Assembly (NCBI GenBank): GCA_900546105.1
Contig: URBP01000050.1
Coordinates: 1 to 16,120 of the forward strand
DNA length: 16,120 nucleotides
From: an uncultured Collinsella sp.
Lineage (GTDB): Bacteria > Actinomycetota > Coriobacteriia > Coriobacteriales > Coriobacteriaceae
Direction: 5' to 3'
In this document: piece by piece, positions 14,608 through 16,120 of the stretch
Numbering within the stretch: position 1 is the stretch's first letter
How the letters are laid out: the number at the start of each line of letters is the position of its first letter
Notes under the pieces: generated by a model
The model's input: only the letters and a program-made list of their open reading frames with translations
Database searches by the model: none
What the model was told of the DNA's origin: nothing
Made by a program: the position numbers and the translations under genes

Positions 14608-15573
14608 CTACAGACGCTGCGCCACGCGGATTTTGGCTGATCTCGCCCGAGGGTTGCGCTCAACCTCATCAGGCTGGGCAACCAGGGGTTTGCGGGTGAT
14701 GACCTTGAGTATCGGCACGTTGCCGCACACGCACACCGGAATCTCCGGCGGACACGTGCACCCCTGGCTCATCTCCTTAAAGTGGTTCTTTACGATACGG
14801 TCCTCGAGCGAGTGATACGAGATGACGCAGATACGTCCGCCCGGGTTGAGCCACCTGGTGGCGGCATCAAGCCCTCGTTCGAGCACATCGAGTTCGTGAT
14901 TGACCTCGATGCGAATGGCCTGGAAACTTTTCTTGGCCGGGTGTCCGCCATGCCGACGAGCGGCAGCCGGGATACCCGCCTTGATGATCTCGACAAATTG
15001 GCCGGTGGTTTCGATCGGTTCTTGCTCGCGGCGGCGCACGATCTCGCGCGCGATCTGCGAGGCGAACTTCTCTTCGCCGTAGACGCGTAGAATCCGGGCG
15101 AGGTCGTGTTCGTTATAGGTGTTGATGACCTCAGCTGCGTTTAAGGTGTTATTACCCGGATCCATCCGCATGTCCAATGGGGCGTCCTCGTTATACGAAA
15201 AGCCCCTGCCAGGGATATCGAGTTGCGGTGACGAAACGCCCAAATCGAACAGGAAGCCATCGACCCCGGGCACCTCGGCCGAGCAAAGCAGCTCGTCCAA
15301 GTCGCCGAAGTTGCCCTTCAGCAGCTGGTGCGGAACGCCGGGAACCTCGCGGTCCAGACGGGCGCCAGCGGCCTCGAGGGCCATGTCGTCCTGATCGACG
15401 CCGAGCAAAAGGCCCGTCTCCCCCACCTGTGCGGCCATCTTTACCGAATGGCCGGCACCGCCAAGGGTGCAATCGCAGACAACGGAGCCGCTCTTTAGCT
15501 GCAGCGACTCAAGCACTTCGCCGAGCATGACAGGTTCATGCCGATATTCTTGTGTCAAGATCCCACGCTCCAT
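14608..15573 (-). CDS. rsmH: 16S rRNA (cytosine(1402)-N(4))-methyltransferase RsmH (MraW)
   Basis: S-adenosylmethionine-dependent enzyme that methylates N4 of C1402 in the ribosomal decoding centre. This 321-residue protein has the family N-terminus H-E-P-V-M-L-G-E-V-L (12-21) and the SAM-binding loop D-C-T-L-G-G-A-G-H-S (34-43). Further family motifs are F-D-L-G-V-S-S-P-Q-L-D, G-F-S-Y-N-x-D-A-P-L-D-M-R-M-D, and near the end I-S-Y-H-S-L-E-D-R-I-V-K. A Cys-x-Cys...Cys-x-Cys cluster follows, as seen in many RsmH proteins. Two starts are possible. The ATG at 15573, 20 bases after the mraZ stop, has a weak site. A TTG five codons later has GGAG nine bases upstream. I report the longer form. Confidence 0.95.
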   Translation of the reverse strand: MERGILTQEYRHEPVMLGEVLESLQLKSGSVVCDCTLGGAGHSVKMAAQVGETGLLLGVDQDDMALEAAGARLDREVPGVPHQLLKGNFGDLDELLCSAEVPGVDGFLFDLGVSSPQLDIPGRGFSYNEDAPLDMRMDPGNNTLNAAEVINTYNEHDLARILRVYGEEKFASQIAREIVRRREQEPIETTGQFVEIIKAGIPAAARRHGGHPAKKSFQAIRIEVNHELDVLERGLDAATRWLNPGGRICVISYHSLEDRIVKNHFKEMSQGCTCPPEIPVCVCGNVPILKVITRKPLVAQPDEVERNPRARSAKIRVAQRL

Positions 15574-15593
15574 CCGTTACCCGTGCCTTGCCC

Positions 15594-16028
15594 TTACGAG
15601 AAGAAGAGGTCCAGCAGGGCCTCATCGTCATCGTCCTCATCGGCCGCGGCGCGATCCCAAACCTCAAGGTGGTCGTAGTTGCCCACAACCGTGACCTCGC
15701 GGTCGAGGTTCGCCTGCTTGCGGAGAGACTCGGAAAGACCAATACGACCGGCGCTGTCCACATCCATCGACGTGGTGCGCTTGTTGATCGCCCTCATGAG
15801 CTTCTGGTCGTTAATGTCACGCGGGTTAAAACCCTCGTGGCCCTCACGACCCGCGAAGAGTCCTTCGACCCACTTATCGAAGGCCTCGGCAGAGAACACG
15901 TACAGAGCATCGACATCCAGGGCTTTGAACACGCGAACGTGCTCTCCAAGCTCCTCGCGAAGGGGTGCAGGCAGGGACAGACGACCTTTTGCATCGAGAT
16001 TGCGCTCGTATGCACCAGTCATTCCCAT
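15594..16028 (-). CDS. mraZ: Transcriptional regulator MraZ (SpoVT/AbrB-like double domain)
   Basis: MraZ is a ring-forming DNA-binding protein that commonly represses the promoter of its own dcw operon. This 144-residue protein has the two expected half-domains, each with the D-x-x-x-R motif: D-A-K-G-R (12-16) and D-S-A-G-R (91-95). It has an acidic C-terminal stretch (about 130-137, E-D-D-D-D-E). It is the first gene of the unit and is followed after 20 bases by rsmH. The ATG at 16028 is supported by GGAGG six bases upstream, within a G-rich run; an ATG two codons later is less well placed. The region just upstream carries two copies of a palindrome that could be its operator. Confidence 0.96.
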   Translation of the reverse strand: MGMTGAYERNLDAKGRLSLPAPLREELGEHVRVFKALDVDALYVFSAEAFDKWVEGLFAGREGHEGFNPRDINDQKLMRAINKRTTSMDVDSAGRIGLSESLRKQANLDREVTVVGNYDHLEVWDRAAADEDDDDEALLDLFFS

Positions 16029-16064
16029 GTGCGCCCTCCCCTCGGTTACTCAGATGGCACGTAC

Positions 16065-16081
16065 GCGGGGAACCCCCCCGC
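16065..16081. promoter_or_regulatory. Palindrome copy 2, mraZ leader
   Basis: GCGGGG-AACCC-CCCCGC, a perfect six-base inverted repeat. It shares the core GGGGAACCNCCCC with the copy at 16102-16118, 37 bp away. It lies downstream of the presumed start of transcription and 37 nt before the mraZ ATG. It is a possible operator. Confidence 0.45.
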
Positions 16082-16096
16082 CTGTCGACGTCATCA

Positions 16097-16102
16097 ATAA
16101 TA
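16097..16102 (-). promoter_or_regulatory. Possible -10 box of the mraZ (dcw) promoter
   Basis: TATTAT on the minus strand matches the -10 consensus at five of six positions, 68 nt before the mraZ start codon. The matching -35 box would lie at or beyond the right window edge and cannot be seen, so this is tentative. Confidence 0.4.
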
Positions 16103-16118
16103 TGGGGAACCGCCCCAT
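16102..16118. promoter_or_regulatory. Palindrome copy 1, upstream of mraZ
   Basis: ATGGGG-AACCG-CCCCAT, a perfect six-base inverted repeat with a five-base spacer. It falls just upstream of the possible -10 box, in the place of the -35/-10 spacer. Its arms contain TGGGG, which resembles the T-G-G-G-N unit known for MraZ sites, but the inverted layout differs from the usual direct repeats. On the plus strand TTT follows at the edge, so a terminator belonging to a flanking gene remains possible. Confidence 0.45.
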
Positions 16119-16120
16119 TT

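Noticed and set aside
15594..15600. Possible frameshift between mraZ and rsmH
   Set aside because: Both proteins are complete, with normal ends and a 20-base spacer.
16073..16079. Run of seven C as a possible phase-variable tract
   Set aside because: It lies in a palindrome outside any coding region and is short. There is no sign that slippage would switch a gene.

Overview
This window is a division and cell wall (dcw) cluster. Thirteen complete genes lie on the minus strand, reading from the right edge to the left, followed by the start of a fourteenth. The protein families, the gene order (ftsW-murG-murC-murB-ftsQ-ftsZ then pgeF), the absence of ftsA, and the actinobacterial G-E-G-G-G-T-G-T-G form of the FtsZ nucleotide loop point to an actinomycetote. 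The high-GC coding sequence and compact style fit class Coriobacteriia, perhaps a Collinsella relative. That placement is inferred from sequence character, not from a database match.

Layout, in transcription order (right to left): a control region at about 16029-16120 with a possible promoter and two copies of a G/C palindrome; mraZ; rsmH; a small divergent ftsL; ftsI (class B PBP); a 127-bp gap where many clusters carry murE; murF; mraY; murD; ftsW; murG; a 97-bp gap; murC; murB; ftsQ; a 199-bp AT-rich gap with a likely ftsZ promoter; ftsZ; a strong intrinsic terminator at 479-516; and the 5' end of pgeF (yfiH family), cut by the left edge. Most junctions are tight (3-20 nt gaps, or overlaps of 11 and 44 nt). 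This suggests one main operon with translational coupling, plus extra entry points where gaps open before ftsL, murF, murC and ftsZ.

How the genes work together: MurC, MurD and MurF are three of the four amino-acid ligases that build UDP-MurNAc-pentapeptide. MurB supplies UDP-MurNAc. MraY loads the pentapeptide onto the lipid carrier and MurG adds GlcNAc to make lipid II. FtsW polymerises lipid II and FtsI cross-links it at the septum, under control of FtsQ and FtsL, while FtsZ organises the ring. MraZ and RsmH are the conserved regulator and the 16S rRNA methyltransferase at the head of the cluster.

I found no mobile element, CRISPR array, tRNA, rRNA or clearly new system. The points most worth a second look are the paired palindromes over the presumed mraZ promoter, the missing murE with a 28-bp palindrome in its place, and the long basic, disordered cytoplasmic extensions on FtsI, FtsW and FtsQ. 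No stretch longer than 300 bases lacks a gene.
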